This document shows positions 34,354 to 42,666 of a DNA stretch of 64,000 bases, piece by piece. The stretch comes from DAOUJI01 sp965224415 (GTDB lineage Bacteria; Chloroflexota; Dehalococcoidia; Lucifugimonadales; JAGWBF01), in the NCBI GenBank assembly GCA_965224415.1, contig CBDCZB010000005.1:124001-188000 (forward strand). The letters run 5' to 3'. Position numbers and translations under genes: made by a program. Numbering within the stretch: the stretch's first letter is position 1; each line of letters opens with the position of its first letter. Under the pieces are notes generated by a model. That model was given only the letters and a program-made list of their open reading frames with translations. It was not told where the DNA came from and did not search any database.

Positions 34354-35994
34354 TCAGTCCACGATGGGTTGGGCGATAATCCAGAGGCTCACCACGGTGT
34401 AGAGGACCATCAGAGCCGCCATAGGCGCTTGGCTCCTCAAGGTGAGCTTTGGGTCCTTGAAGAGACGCATGGCGGCCTTATGGGCTAGGTAGACGCTCAT
34501 GACGTGCCCCGCCACTACGACGGCCACGGAAAGGAACCACAGGCTCTTCCCAGTGACAATCCCGATGTCGGTCACGTATTCCGCGGTCCCAAAGAGGTCC
34601 CATCCCTTCCCAAAAGGGTCCGAAGCAAGGGGAATTATGGCCTGCCCCTGTATCAGCAGCAGCGTAAGGAAGTGGGCGATGTTGTACGCCAGGGCTATAG
34701 GTATCAGCGTATACATGAACTCCCGGGCTATTTCCAGGGCGCCGAGCCGCCCCCCGACCATTCTGGACGCCAAGCCAGAGAAGAGAAGGTAGACCAGGAA
34801 GAAAGCGCATGGGAACAGCAGAAGCCCCAGCGTGTCGGCGATGACAACCCCGTTAAGGACCTCCGTGTCCATAATGCCAATGAACCGTTCCAAGGAGAAC
34901 AAGCGGACATCGGACCAGGCCGGCGTGGCGCTGAACCCGTCGTAGGTGACTGTGGCTAGAAGCAGCACGACCATGACAAGCATGTCGTTTGCGGAAGTCG
35001 CCCAGCGGCCCAGGCCGACACCGAAGGGTCGTATGTTCAGCTCACGGTCGGTTACGACAGGCACAGCGTCCAGAACGACCGCTTGGGTGGCCCCTTCCGC
35101 CACGTCGATAAGGGGTTGACCCAGCAGCTCGAAACATTCGTAGCAGTTCACACACTCATCATCGGGTCCCCGGCATTCGTTGGTGCACTCGTCGCAGACC
35201 GTCGGGTCGTTGACCCGGACCTCTGTGGGCGCAAACTTCGCAAGAAGGGAGAAGACCACCGAAAAGGCCTCGCCGTGGCGGAGCCACTGCCGCTTGCCGT
35301 ATAGATGCATGCCCCCCAGGGTAATCACGGTGTAAGCAATCGCCATGACGCCGATGTGGTTGGGCATGCTGGAATATACGTAGGAGTTTTCAATCCACGA
35401 GAACAACAAGAACAGGGCTACTGCGGGCCATACCCCGATACCCTCCGGCATCTCCCTCCCCAGAGACAGAGAACGTCCAGGACGAAACTGGGAATACACC
35501 CACTCGGCTCCCTCGTAGAGGTTCTGCCAGGGATTGGCTATGGCCCATACGTTGCCCAGCAGGGCCACGACAAACCCCATTCCCACCCACCAGATTATCC
35601 AGACGAAGGTGGGAGCCCAGTTCAGATGGGATATGTTGGAGCCAAACAGCCCGGCGGCTATGACCAGCCCCAGCAGGAAGACCGACGCCGCCTTGATGGC
35701 AAACACCGTCAAGGGGTTCATCAGCGCCAGCCTCAACAACGGGGAGCTGAACAGGTTGTGTCTCCAGTAGTCGACCCTACCTCCGGCGTCGCCTTTGACG
35801 AACATGGACGCCACGACAAAGGAAAGGGTGACCGCAGCTCCGGCTCCAACCATAAAGTAGCCCAAGGGCACGGGCAGGTCGTACCGCTGCCCAAAGCCGT
35901 GAGCGTAGACCGGGCCGGCCGCCAGCGCCGCCAGCAGCGCCGCCAGGGGCAGCAGGAACTTGGGACGCTGAATCATGCCCGCCCTTCCGCGCAA
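34354..35994 (-). CDS. Multi-pass membrane protein with HGFGQRYDLP start and six-Cys cluster
   Basis: This 546-residue protein has a signal-like N-terminus cleaved after PVYA, then HGFGQRYDLPVPLGYF and about ten hydrophobic helices. Between helices is a striking soluble loop near 265-290 with Cys spaced as CDEC-x3-C-x6-C-x2-C-x2-C (CDECTNEC, then ECVNCYEC), probably a metal or iron-sulphur site. I recall this family carrying the label fenitrothion hydrolase in some genomes, but that name is not supported by anything visible here. It is the last gene of the copper/electron operon, so a role in metal or redox transport is more likely. Function is not established. Confidence 0.75.
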   Translation of the reverse strand: MRGRAGMIQRPKFLLPLAALLAALAAGPVYAHGFGQRYDLPVPLGYFMVGAGAAVTLSFVVASMFVKGDAGGRVDYWRHNLFSSPLLRLALMNPLTVFAIKAASVFLLGLVIAAGLFGSNISHLNWAPTFVWIIWWVGMGFVVALLGNVWAIANPWQNLYEGAEWVYSQFRPGRSLSLGREMPEGIGVWPAVALFLLFSWIENSYVYSSMPNHIGVMAIAYTVITLGGMHLYGKRQWLRHGEAFSVVFSLLAKFAPTEVRVNDPTVCDECTNECRGPDDECVNCYECFELLGQPLIDVAEGATQAVVLDAVPVVTDRELNIRPFGVGLGRWATSANDMLVMVVLLLATVTYDGFSATPAWSDVRLFSLERFIGIMDTEVLNGVVIADTLGLLLFPCAFFLVYLLFSGLASRMVGGRLGALEIAREFMYTLIPIALAYNIAHFLTLLLIQGQAIIPLASDPFGKGWDLFGTAEYVTDIGIVTGKSLWFLSVAVVVAGHVMSVYLAHKAAMRLFKDPKLTLRSQAPMAALMVLYTVVSLWIIAQPIVD

Positions 35995-36069
35995 GAACCG
36001 AAGTGTCCGACCATGCCCACTGTCGGCAAGGCTTGCGTATTGGTTCTCTCTACTGACGTAAACATTGGA

Positions 36070-38352
36070 TTACTCGAAAGTCTTAATATAGTTGATTACG
36101 TGCCAGATTTCCTCGTCGGTGAGTTGCTCACCCAAAGGAGCCATAGACGTTCCAGGAATGCCGTCATGTATGAAACGGAACAGGTCGCCCTCGGGATGGT
36201 GAGGAACATGAACGACCAAGTCTGCCGGCGGAGGGTCCAACCCCGCCGCTCCTGGCCCGTTCCCTCTGCCAGCAGCCCCGTGGCAAATCTGGCAGTTGGC
36301 CTCGTAGGTCTGGAGACCCACTTCCAGAGACTCCGGGTTGGGAGGGAATGGGTTGCGCAGCGTCCCCTCATCTCCAGGCTGCCCGAACTGGGTTGTCGCC
36401 ATGAGAGCGAGCCCCGCACAGGCAGCCGCAATACCCGGCCACATGGTAGCCTTGCCCCACCGGGTGTACCAACCTCCCAACGGGATTCCGACGCCGAGGA
36501 ACAGCGCTCCCAGCAACGCCAACTCCACTCCCCACAGGAGCTTTCCGGTCTCGGGGGCGGGCGATATGGCCGAACTGCTCCCGACTCCGGCGGAGGTGGT
36601 CTCGAAGCGGAAGGCGGTGCGAGCGTCGAAAGCGTCGGGTCGCCGGACCACAACTTCTGCCTGCCAGGGCCCGGCTATGCTTAGGAGGACTTCTTCCACG
36701 GCGTAGTCGCCGCCCCCCAAGGAGCCGGCTGTAGCTCTGGTCTCTCCCAGATCAGCGTCCAGGTACGTCAAGCGTACGCTCACGTCCGACGCATTGTCGA
36801 TGGGAACGCCGAGCCTGTCCTCCAACGACACGAGAACCCTGTTGGGTCCTACTCGGCCCGGCTCCACCTCCAGAACGATGTCGGCGCCTTCGGCTGTGTC
36901 TCGGAATGTCAACTTGTTCTCTTGCCCGACTCCTTCACGGGAGGCGACCTGCCTGGCAGGCTCAAGGCTTGCCAGCATGGCAACGGCGGCCAACACTACC
37001 ACCGCTAAGACAACTTCCCCGGCGACAAGCTTCTTCAGCCACCTGCGGGCACTGTCGTCCACAGCCAAGCGCGGCCTGATCCACAGCAGGTTGACCGCCC
37101 CCAGAGCGAGTAGGGGGACAATAAGGGCCAGCTTGGAAACCAGCGTCAGTCCATAGGGAGTATTCGTCGCGGCCAACACCGTAACCTGAGCCCAACCGCT
37201 ATAGATGCCTGTGACGACCAACACGCCCACACTCAAGATCGCCAACGTCGAAAACCGGGGAGCGAGAGCCGAGAGAAAGGCTCCCCTATCATCAGGATCA
37301 AGTCCCCCGATTAGGAGGGGCGCTCCCAAAGCAAAGTGGACGAGTCCTCCCACCCAGAACGCGGCGGCGAGCAGGTGAAGATAGTCGGAGAACAACGCTG
37401 GGGTCTCTATTCCGGCGGTGGCGGCGCCGTGGCTGCCCATGCTGTGAACGAACAACATGCCGCCGCCTATGGCCAACGCCGCAGCCAGTAGATATCGACG
37501 CAGGCGGTCGACCTTGTCCTCCCCGCTACCCCACGAAAACAGGAGAACCGGGACAAGCGCCACTCCGACGGCTGCCAGCAGCCCAACCCTCCAGAGCCAC
37601 AAGCGTCCCCATTCGGTGTCTGAGAGGGTGGCTCCCATCGACCCGCCAAGGGCCTCGGCCAGAGAGATGTCGTGCACGGCCTGGGTCTGAATGACCAGCT
37701 GGCCGACAGAACCGACCAGACATAGCCCGACAGCCACCAGAATGAGCTTGAGCGATCGGGAACCCATGCGGCTCCGCTGGCCGACCAAAGCAGGCCGAAC
37801 GTCGGACCCCGAAAGGACCGGCCTCCACACCATCAACTCGAAGGCAAGCCCACCTACGATGGACAGGGAGGTCAGGAGAATAAGCCATCTGAACACAGGC
37901 TCCCAGGGAGACTGGACAAGGGGCTGGTTGGGAACGTCAACCGGCGCCCCCGATATGGGTTCTCCCACTGAGAACACGAATGAACCGCGGACTCTGTGGC
38001 CGTCCACGGTGGAGACATTCGTCCAGGCCACCGTGTATGTGCCGTCTGGCAAAGGCTCTAGTGTGACCGAGACGGCTGTGGGGTCGTTCCTGTCCACTAT
38101 GCTGTCATCCCGATCCACGCGGGCGCCTGCGATATCCAAGACCTGGATTTCGCTGAACTTAGGTTCCACCGGTTCGGTGAACCAGACGACCACCTGATTC
38201 GGAGGGCTGTCGAGGGTCGAGTTGGGGGCCGGCACCGACCGAGCCAGATTGGCGTGGGCGTAAGCCTCCGCCGCCGGCCACGCGACGCCGACAAGCGACG
38301 CCGCGACGACTGCCAACACGACGAGGCCCATCCTGGCACGGGTTAGCTTCAA
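36070..38352 (-). CDS. CopC-CopD-YtkA-cytochrome c fusion protein
   Basis: This 760-residue protein reads as four parts. An exported CopC domain (about 33-128) starts AHANLARSVPAPN and ends STVDGHRVRGSF, keeping the copper ligands of CopC at its N-terminal His and at the DGH. A CopD-like membrane region with about eight helices follows (140-475). Next is a YtkA/FixH-like beta domain (485-605), then a helix and a C-terminal monohaem cytochrome c with CQICH at 687-691 and likely Met axial ligand at 737 (GTSMAPL). Fusing copper import parts to a haem protein is unusual and suggests electron transfer tied to copper handling or to an oxidase. It is central to the operon. Confidence 0.9.
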   Translation of the reverse strand: MKLTRARMGLVVLAVVAASLVGVAWPAAEAYAHANLARSVPAPNSTLDSPPNQVVVWFTEPVEPKFSEIQVLDIAGARVDRDDSIVDRNDPTAVSVTLEPLPDGTYTVAWTNVSTVDGHRVRGSFVFSVGEPISGAPVDVPNQPLVQSPWEPVFRWLILLTSLSIVGGLAFELMVWRPVLSGSDVRPALVGQRSRMGSRSLKLILVAVGLCLVGSVGQLVIQTQAVHDISLAEALGGSMGATLSDTEWGRLWLWRVGLLAAVGVALVPVLLFSWGSGEDKVDRLRRYLLAAALAIGGGMLFVHSMGSHGAATAGIETPALFSDYLHLLAAAFWVGGLVHFALGAPLLIGGLDPDDRGAFLSALAPRFSTLAILSVGVLVVTGIYSGWAQVTVLAATNTPYGLTLVSKLALIVPLLALGAVNLLWIRPRLAVDDSARRWLKKLVAGEVVLAVVVLAAVAMLASLEPARQVASREGVGQENKLTFRDTAEGADIVLEVEPGRVGPNRVLVSLEDRLGVPIDNASDVSVRLTYLDADLGETRATAGSLGGGDYAVEEVLLSIAGPWQAEVVVRRPDAFDARTAFRFETTSAGVGSSSAISPAPETGKLLWGVELALLGALFLGVGIPLGGWYTRWGKATMWPGIAAACAGLALMATTQFGQPGDEGTLRNPFPPNPESLEVGLQTYEANCQICHGAAGRGNGPGAAGLDPPPADLVVHVPHHPEGDLFRFIHDGIPGTSMAPLGEQLTDEEIWHVINYIKTFE

Positions 38353-38402
38353 CGTTCTGCCGGGTCCATTCTATTGACTGCCTTAACCGGCCTGGCGAGG
38401 AA

Positions 38403-39290
38403 TCACCGGCGCTTCAGCGCCATTGCGACGCCTCCAACGCCTACCGCTATGCCCACGGCGCCCAGCACGATTCCCACGATGGCCAGAACCCCCGCAGACG
38501 AAGCGCTGTCGTCGGCGGAGATAGCGGCGTCCTGGGCCTGGGCTGCGGTGTTTTGGGCGCCTCTTACGGCTCCTTCGATTTCCCTCAGTTCAGGGAGCTT
38601 CACCGGGAACTGCAAGTCCACCGACGACCTCACGTCGTCGAAGTCTCCCCCCGCCCCTTTCGACACGAACGTCTCCTCCACCTGCTCATCGTCTATAGCG
38701 CCAAAGAAGCGGAACTCATAGACGCCCGGCGCCGTCGGAATAAGGTCTGCGACGTATTCCCCAGGTGCGTTGAACAAGGGTCGGACGTTCAACACCTTTG
38801 AAGCGTCGGTTGGGACGTGGGTGACTTCAACCTGGAGGGTCTTCTCGGCGCCCTCTACGGGGACCGCATCCGTCTGGTCATGGCTGGCTGTTAGAGCCGC
38901 AGCATTGTCACCACCCTCTTCATTATGGCCATCGTCGTCCCGCATATCGTCACTTTGGCCGTCGTCGTCACTCCCTTCTTCACTTTGGTCGTCGTCCTGC
39001 CCATGATCGTCATCTTGGCCGCCCTCTGGTCCATCCTCGCCTTTGTCCATGGACGTTCCCCCGCCGTCATGCCCGTTCCTTTCTTCCCCTGACGCTTCGG
39101 GGGCCTGTTTCGTAAGTTTGAGATAGACCCCGTTGACTTGACCTTCGTATGCGGGTTCATTCAAGAAACCGACTACCCATTGGACCTCGCCTTCCCGCTG
39201 TTCGTGGGCGAACGCCACTCCGGCAGCAAGAGCAAGGACCGCTGCGGCTGCGGCCAGCAGCATGCATCTGACTGTTGTTATAAACTTCAT
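38403..39290 (-). CDS. Exported protein with Asp/His/Gly-rich metal-binding segment
   Basis: The 295-residue protein has a signal peptide cleaved near AFAH and a first domain on the theme GEVQWVVGFLNEPAYEGQ. Residues about 70-130 are an Asp/Glu/Gly/His-rich stretch with repeated HGQDDD, DDDG and DDGH units that could bind copper or zinc. A second beta domain follows (TAPGVYEFRFFGAIDDEQV), then a coiled segment and one C-terminal helix (VLAIVGIVLGAVGIAVGVGGVAM). It is anchored outside the membrane. Its order in the operon, between the CopC-CopD fusion and the YtkA-like protein, points to metal buffering. Confidence 0.8.
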   Translation of the reverse strand: MKFITTVRCMLLAAAAAVLALAAGVAFAHEQREGEVQWVVGFLNEPAYEGQVNGVYLKLTKQAPEASGEERNGHDGGGTSMDKGEDGPEGGQDDDHGQDDDQSEEGSDDDGQSDDMRDDDGHNEEGGDNAAALTASHDQTDAVPVEGAEKTLQVEVTHVPTDASKVLNVRPLFNAPGEYVADLIPTAPGVYEFRFFGAIDDEQVEETFVSKGAGGDFDDVRSSVDLQFPVKLPELREIEGAVRGAQNTAAQAQDAAISADDSASSAGVLAIVGIVLGAVGIAVGVGGVAMALKRR

Positions 39291-39354
39291 TAGGTTGCCC
39301 TCTCAATGATTGGGCCTCTATTGAGACCGTTGGCTATGTTTGTGTGACCGTGCC

Positions 39355-39927
39355 CTACCGACCGGCGCGGCCCTGTTTCCTCCTGCCTTTCTTTCTCACC
39401 AAGCCCGTCAGCCAGACCGCCAGGGCCAGGAACGCTATTCCCAGCGCGGCGATGAACGCCAGGCTGAACCCGGAGCCTTCCGTGACTTCGATGGGCAGGC
39501 TGACGGACTCACGCCCCAGCCCTCCGTCCAAGACGAGCGTCAGCGTCCAAGTCCCCACAGCGTCCAGGGGAATGTCAACCTCATAGAACTGGGGAGTCGT
39601 CCGGGTGTTCAAGGCAGGCCGCGGCCCGTAGTCCGTAGCTCCCTCAGGTCCTACGACTGCCGTCTGAACTTGGGCGTCCGTGATGCTGTTCCCGCTGTCC
39701 CGGTCCCTGACCAGGATACTCAGGTGGAGATTGCCCACTTTAGGGGCGCCGGGAAGAATGCCCACCTCGATTTCATACGGACCCACTTGCCTGTTCTTGA
39801 CAATGGCGACGGCGGCCCCGTTGCCGTGGACTAAAGTGGGCCATAAGGCCAACGCCAGTACGGCAAAGGCTGCAACGGACAACGACCAGGTTGCTGGCCC
39901 GCGACGGTGTGCGGGGGTAAGGCCCAA
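39355..39927 (-). CDS. YtkA/FixH-like exported membrane protein
   Basis: The 190-residue protein has an N-terminal signal or helix (residues 12-35), a beta domain reading YEIEVGILPGAPKVGNLHLSILVRDRDSG and then WTLTLVLDGGLG. A C-terminal helix with a basic tail follows. The beta domain resembles the YtkA/FixH-like region of the 760-residue fusion. The function is unknown; proteins of this type often accompany cytochrome oxidase or copper genes. Its stop is 64 bases before the next gene. Confidence 0.8.
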   Translation of the reverse strand: MGLTPAHRRGPATWSLSVAAFAVLALALWPTLVHGNGAAVAIVKNRQVGPYEIEVGILPGAPKVGNLHLSILVRDRDSGNSITDAQVQTAVVGPEGATDYGPRPALNTRTTPQFYEVDIPLDAVGTWTLTLVLDGGLGRESVSLPIEVTEGSGFSLAFIAALGIAFLALAVWLTGLVRKKGRRKQGRAGR

Positions 39928-39968
39928 GCGAGTCTCCCTCTAGCCGATTTGGTCCCGGAGAGAAAGAA

Positions 39969-40376
39969 TTACGATGGGAGCCAAACCGGAGGGGGCCGCA
40001 GAAGAGGCGGAACAGGAAGTGAACGTAGGCGGGCGTTGGCCAGCTGGCTCACACCCGTGGTGAGCGCGTTAGGCATGACCAGCGGCAAGCACAAGACCAT
40101 GGCGAGCCCCAAGGTCACCATTACCCAGAATGAAGCGCTCGCCTTGGTGGACGTGATGGAGACCGCACCCTGCGCCGCCCCATCGGGACTATGGCTGTGC
40201 GACCCGGCCCCGGGTTCGTGGTTGTGCTGGGCTACCGCACCGGGGTCCAAATAGATGTGGCCGTGCCAGGGAATCTTTTCGGCGTAGTGGTGGTCGAATA
40301 TGGCCGCCGAAAGGCCCACCCACAACGCAAACAGCAGCGAGAGTGAGGCCAGCGGATAGAGGCATCTGTGCAACAC
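39969..40376 (-). CDS. Small membrane protein with His-rich extracytoplasmic loop
   Basis: The 135-residue protein has a helix at about 8-28, then a His-rich loop (FDHHYAEKIPWHGHIYLD and QHNHEPGAGSHSHSPDG), a second helix (FWVMVTLGLAMVLCLPLVM) and a Pro-rich tail. About ten His in 45 residues strongly suggest a metal-binding loop. The start is GTG at 40376, only four or so bases after the predicted transcript start, so translation may be leaderless. It is the first gene of the operon. I do not recognise a named family. Confidence 0.7.
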   Translation of the reverse strand: MLHRCLYPLASLSLLFALWVGLSAAIFDHHYAEKIPWHGHIYLDPGAVAQHNHEPGAGSHSHSPDGAAQGAVSITSTKASASFWVMVTLGLAMVLCLPLVMPNALTTGVSQLANARLRSLPVPPLLRPPPVWLPS

Positions 40377-40386
40377 TATGCTCTAC

Positions 40387-40416
40387 ATGCTACTAACCTA
40401 GCTCGCTAGAGGTCAA
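40387..40416 (-). promoter_or_regulatory. Operon promoter with dyad in the spacer
   Basis: Read on the minus strand there is TTGACC (40411-40416) and TAGCAT (40387-40392), 18 bases apart. The spacer contains the palindrome CTAGCGAGCTAG. A dyad between -35 and -10 is the layout of MerR-type (for example copper-sensing CueR) promoters, though those have a 19-20 base spacer. The motif GCTCGCTAG recurs at 40472-40480. No MerR-family gene is in the window. Confidence 0.5.
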
Positions 40417-40570
40417 GCAGCCTCATCTATCATGCCCCAAGGAAAGTGCAAAACTCCCTCAGAACCCGAAGCTCGCTAGTTCCCCCTCAGAGACCCTGTA
40501 GTTGACGCGAGCCTAGAGTCCCTGTAAGGTAGCGCCACTCTACCACGAGTTCGATTCCCATAATGTTACC

Positions 40571-40658
40571 CATGGGCAAGGAATGGTCCTATGCGCCCTC
40601 TTGCGGCTTGCATAGGGAGCCAGCTACTTATGGCAAAGAAGCCAATTCCTTGCCCGTG
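40571..40658. repeat. Nested inverted repeat upstream of the protease gene
   Basis: CATGGGCAAGGAATGG (40571-40586) pairs with the near-complement CCAATTCCTTGCCCGTG (40642-40658), with one bulge and one mismatch. Inside, CCTATGC (40588-40594) pairs with GCATAGG (40610-40616). The structure covers most of the 5' side of the lipoprotein gene that starts at 40693 and would form a strong RNA or DNA hairpin. The rest of the 300-base gap holds no gene. Confidence 0.6.
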
Positions 40659-40692
40659 GGGGTGCCCATGTTACTGATTGGAAAACCATATT

Positions 40693-42108
40693 ATGTACGT
40701 TGGCAGTATCTTCGTTCGTGTCGTTCTCGTGTTATCCTTGGGCTTGCTTATCGCCGGATGCGGCTCAACGTCCTCGTCCCCAGAGGCTAGGCCCACCTAT
40801 ACGTTATACCCGACGTACACCCCGGCTCCAACCCAGGAAACGGCTCCGACCTATACACCATACCCGACGTACATCCTGGTTCCAAAGGCGACTCCGTACC
40901 CTACTTACACATTAGCTCCGACGTATACCCCGGAGCCAACGCACACGCCGTATCCGACCGCCACGCCGAGACCAACATATACGCCGTTTCCAACTCCCAG
41001 ACCGACGTTATGGCCAACACCTACTAGATTCCCTACACTCACCCCAACTCCACGGCCTACGCCGACACCCCGGCCTACCGCCACACGTGTGCCCACACCC
41101 ACACCAGTCATTCCAGCCACAGTAGCTGACCTCGTTAGTCGGGTGGCAGCAAGCGTGGTCCAAGTCAGAGTGGGCTCCGGTTCAGGGTCAGGATTCATCT
41201 TTGAGACGAGGGGCAACACCGGGTTCATCGCAACTAATCATCATGTCATCGAAAACGCTGGGTCCGGGTCCATCCTGGTGCAACTGGGGGATTTCAGCAC
41301 CTATAAGGCATTGACGATGGGGGCGGATACCGACAGAGATATAGCTGTACTGTCCATCTGTTGCCATGACGATTTCGCCGCCTTAAGCTGGGAGAATCAA
41401 CAGCCAGACACAGGCGCACAGGTTGTGGCTGTTGGTTTTCCGAGGTCGACGATCGTCACGACAGTGGGCGAAGTGCTTGAACCCGATGCTCTGTCCAGAC
41501 GGCATGGATTGGTCCGCCACAGTGCTGCACTAAACCCAGGCAATAGCGGAGGCCCGCTGTTTAGCAGTTCCGGAAAGGTCGTGGGCGTAAATGTGGCGAG
41601 GACGGTGTCTGGGCAAATAGTCTATCTAGCCGTTCCATATTCATCGATTGCGGACCAACTGGACGAGTGGACCAACCGCTTGATCATTACACCTGACCCA
41701 ACGGCGGAATCCCCGTCGAGCAAGAGCTATCCGATAGTTAGAGCGGGGGACAGCTCCTATACTGTTCATGAAGTCCTGGATCCAGCTCCCTTCAGTCGGT
41801 TCAATGAACCGGATGACGGCAATAGGCTGGTGGCGGTCGATGTAACACAGGTAGGACACGTCGATGGCGCCTACTACAATGCACTTAACTTCTCAGTGCA
41901 GGACTTTGATGGCTATGTCTACTCAAGAGGCTCTAACCAAGCCGATATATCCCCAAGATTCAGTGCTGGCGAACTCAATGTCGGCCAAAAGATACGGGGA
42001 TGGGTTACCTTTGAAGTGCCCGAATCAGCCGTCCTCATTTCAGTAATGGTTGAAAGCCGAACCTTCGGACCGAACGTCGTCATTGCGGACCTAACGAGGC
42101 CCAGATGA
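40693..42108 (+). CDS. Trypsin-like serine protease lipoprotein with Pro/Thr/Tyr spacer
   Basis: The 471-residue protein starts with a lipoprotein signal ending LLIAGC. A spacer of about 110 residues follows, built from units such as PTYTPYPTY and PTPRPTP. The trypsin fold starts near residue 135: catalytic His in FIATNHHVIENAG (about 183), Asp in DTDRDIAVLS (about 215) and Ser in NPGNSGGPLF (about 284), as in the DegP/HtrA family. No PDZ domain is seen; the last 120 residues form a different beta-rich domain (DGYVYSRGSNQADISPRF). It is likely a surface protease held off the membrane. The ATG at 40693 was preferred to an upstream TTG. Confidence 0.88.
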   Translation: MYVGSIFVRVVLVLSLGLLIAGCGSTSSSPEARPTYTLYPTYTPAPTQETAPTYTPYPTYILVPKATPYPTYTLAPTYTPEPTHTPYPTATPRPTYTPFPTPRPTLWPTPTRFPTLTPTPRPTPTPRPTATRVPTPTPVIPATVADLVSRVAASVVQVRVGSGSGSGFIFETRGNTGFIATNHHVIENAGSGSILVQLGDFSTYKALTMGADTDRDIAVLSICCHDDFAALSWENQQPDTGAQVVAVGFPRSTIVTTVGEVLEPDALSRRHGLVRHSAALNPGNSGGPLFSSSGKVVGVNVARTVSGQIVYLAVPYSSIADQLDEWTNRLIITPDPTAESPSSKSYPIVRAGDSSYTVHEVLDPAPFSRFNEPDDGNRLVAVDVTQVGHVDGAYYNALNFSVQDFDGYVYSRGSNQADISPRFSAGELNVGQKIRGWVTFEVPESAVLISVMVESRTFGPNVVIADLTRPR

Positions 42109-42177
42109 TCATGTTCCTTCGTGATAGAATGGCGGTCTAAAACCACAATAACCCCCTGGCCGCACGGCGCAGAGTTA

Positions 42178-42203
42178 TCGTAGGGTCACAGGCATCCCTA
42201 TGA
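42178..42203. repeat. Inverted repeat TCGTAGGG/CCCTATGA
   Basis: Two eight-base arms (42178-42185 and 42196-42203), matching in seven positions, are separated by 10 bases. It lies about 50 bases upstream of a strong ribosome site (GGGGAGGAGAGG). It could be an operator or a small hairpin. Confidence 0.4.
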
Positions 42204-42252
42204 CACGACTGCGGTTGAGCTTTGTCAAGGGCCTCGGGGAGGAGAGGCTCTT

Positions 42253-42444
42253 ATGCACTCCGTCTTCTTTGGGACCCCTAAGCAAGTACAAGCGCAACTT
42301 CTGTTGGCCATTTAGCGTTCGCTGACCGAATATCAACTGTGCTTGGCCGACTTGGAGACTGCCATGGTCCGGTCTGATCTGAGGCGGATCTTGAAGATGC
42401 TAGGCAATGCCGCGGTTGACGAGAGCCGCAGCCCCAACTGGTAA
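42253..42444 (+). pseudogene. Small open frame interrupted by an amber codon
   Basis: An ATG at 42253 follows the very good ribosome site GGGGAGGAG. The frame reads MHSVFFGTPKQVQAQLLLAI, then TAG at 42313-42315, then continues in the same frame as RSLTEYQLCLADLETAM and on to TAA at 42442-42444. The residues either side of the TAG look equally protein-like, so a 62-codon gene broken by one stop is likely. A genuine 20-residue peptide is the alternative. No family is recognised. Confidence 0.4.
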
Positions 42445-42481
42445 CTGCCATCAGCAGTCTCACCTTCCCGCTCTGCTCTTG

Positions 42482-42511
42482 TTGACACCCTGCCGGAACT
42501 CGTGATAGCCT
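42482..42511 (+). promoter_or_regulatory. Promoter of the hairpin/short-ORF element
   Basis: A perfect TTGACA (42482-42487) is followed after 18 bases by TAGCCT (42506-42511, a weak -10). The expected transcript start, near 42518, falls just before the ATG of a 17-codon frame (42520-42573), about 130 bases before the terminator at 42612-42650. It would make a short discrete RNA. Confidence 0.5.
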
Positions 42512-42530
42512 ATGCAGCAATGGTTATCAT

Positions 42531-42600
42531 CAGGTTCGGCGACGACCTCTTCCACCTGTGTACCGGTCCCTAACAGGGACAGGCCGCACCGGTATACCTA
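42531..42600 (+). repeat. Tandem hairpin/short-ORF element, copy A
   Basis: This 70-base segment is similar to copy B at 42702-42768, starting GGTTCG..GACGACCT.TTC and continuing through TGTACC to a hairpin and CCGGTA. The hairpin here is GTCCCT-aac-AGGGAC; an outer pairing GTGTACCGGT with ACCGGTATAC encloses it. One frame through it (42520-42573) reads RFGDDLFHLCTGP and stops. Similarity to copy B continues beyond the stop, so an RNA role is possible as well as a peptide. Confidence 0.55.
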
Positions 42601-42611
42601 CGCAACCAAGC

Positions 42612-42650
42612 CTGCGCCCGCTGAGTAAACTCCAGCGGGCGCAGTTTTTT
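42612..42650 (+). terminator. Rho-independent terminator
   Basis: A perfect 12-bp stem, CTGCGCCCGCTG (42612-42623) with CAGCGGGCGCAG (42633-42644), and a 9-base loop are followed by six T. It ends the RNA containing copy A, before copy B. Confidence 0.93.
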
Positions 42651-42666
42651 GTGCAAGAAAGAAGCG

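Noticed and set aside
35305..36684. Long plus-strand open frame of 459 codons
   Set aside because: It lies antisense to two well-supported membrane proteins and has a composition rich in Gln, Gly, Arg and Pro without any domain; it is a shadow frame.
42278..42520. Minus-strand 80-codon frame
   Set aside because: It is antisense to the better-initiated plus-strand small frame and has no ribosome site or motif.
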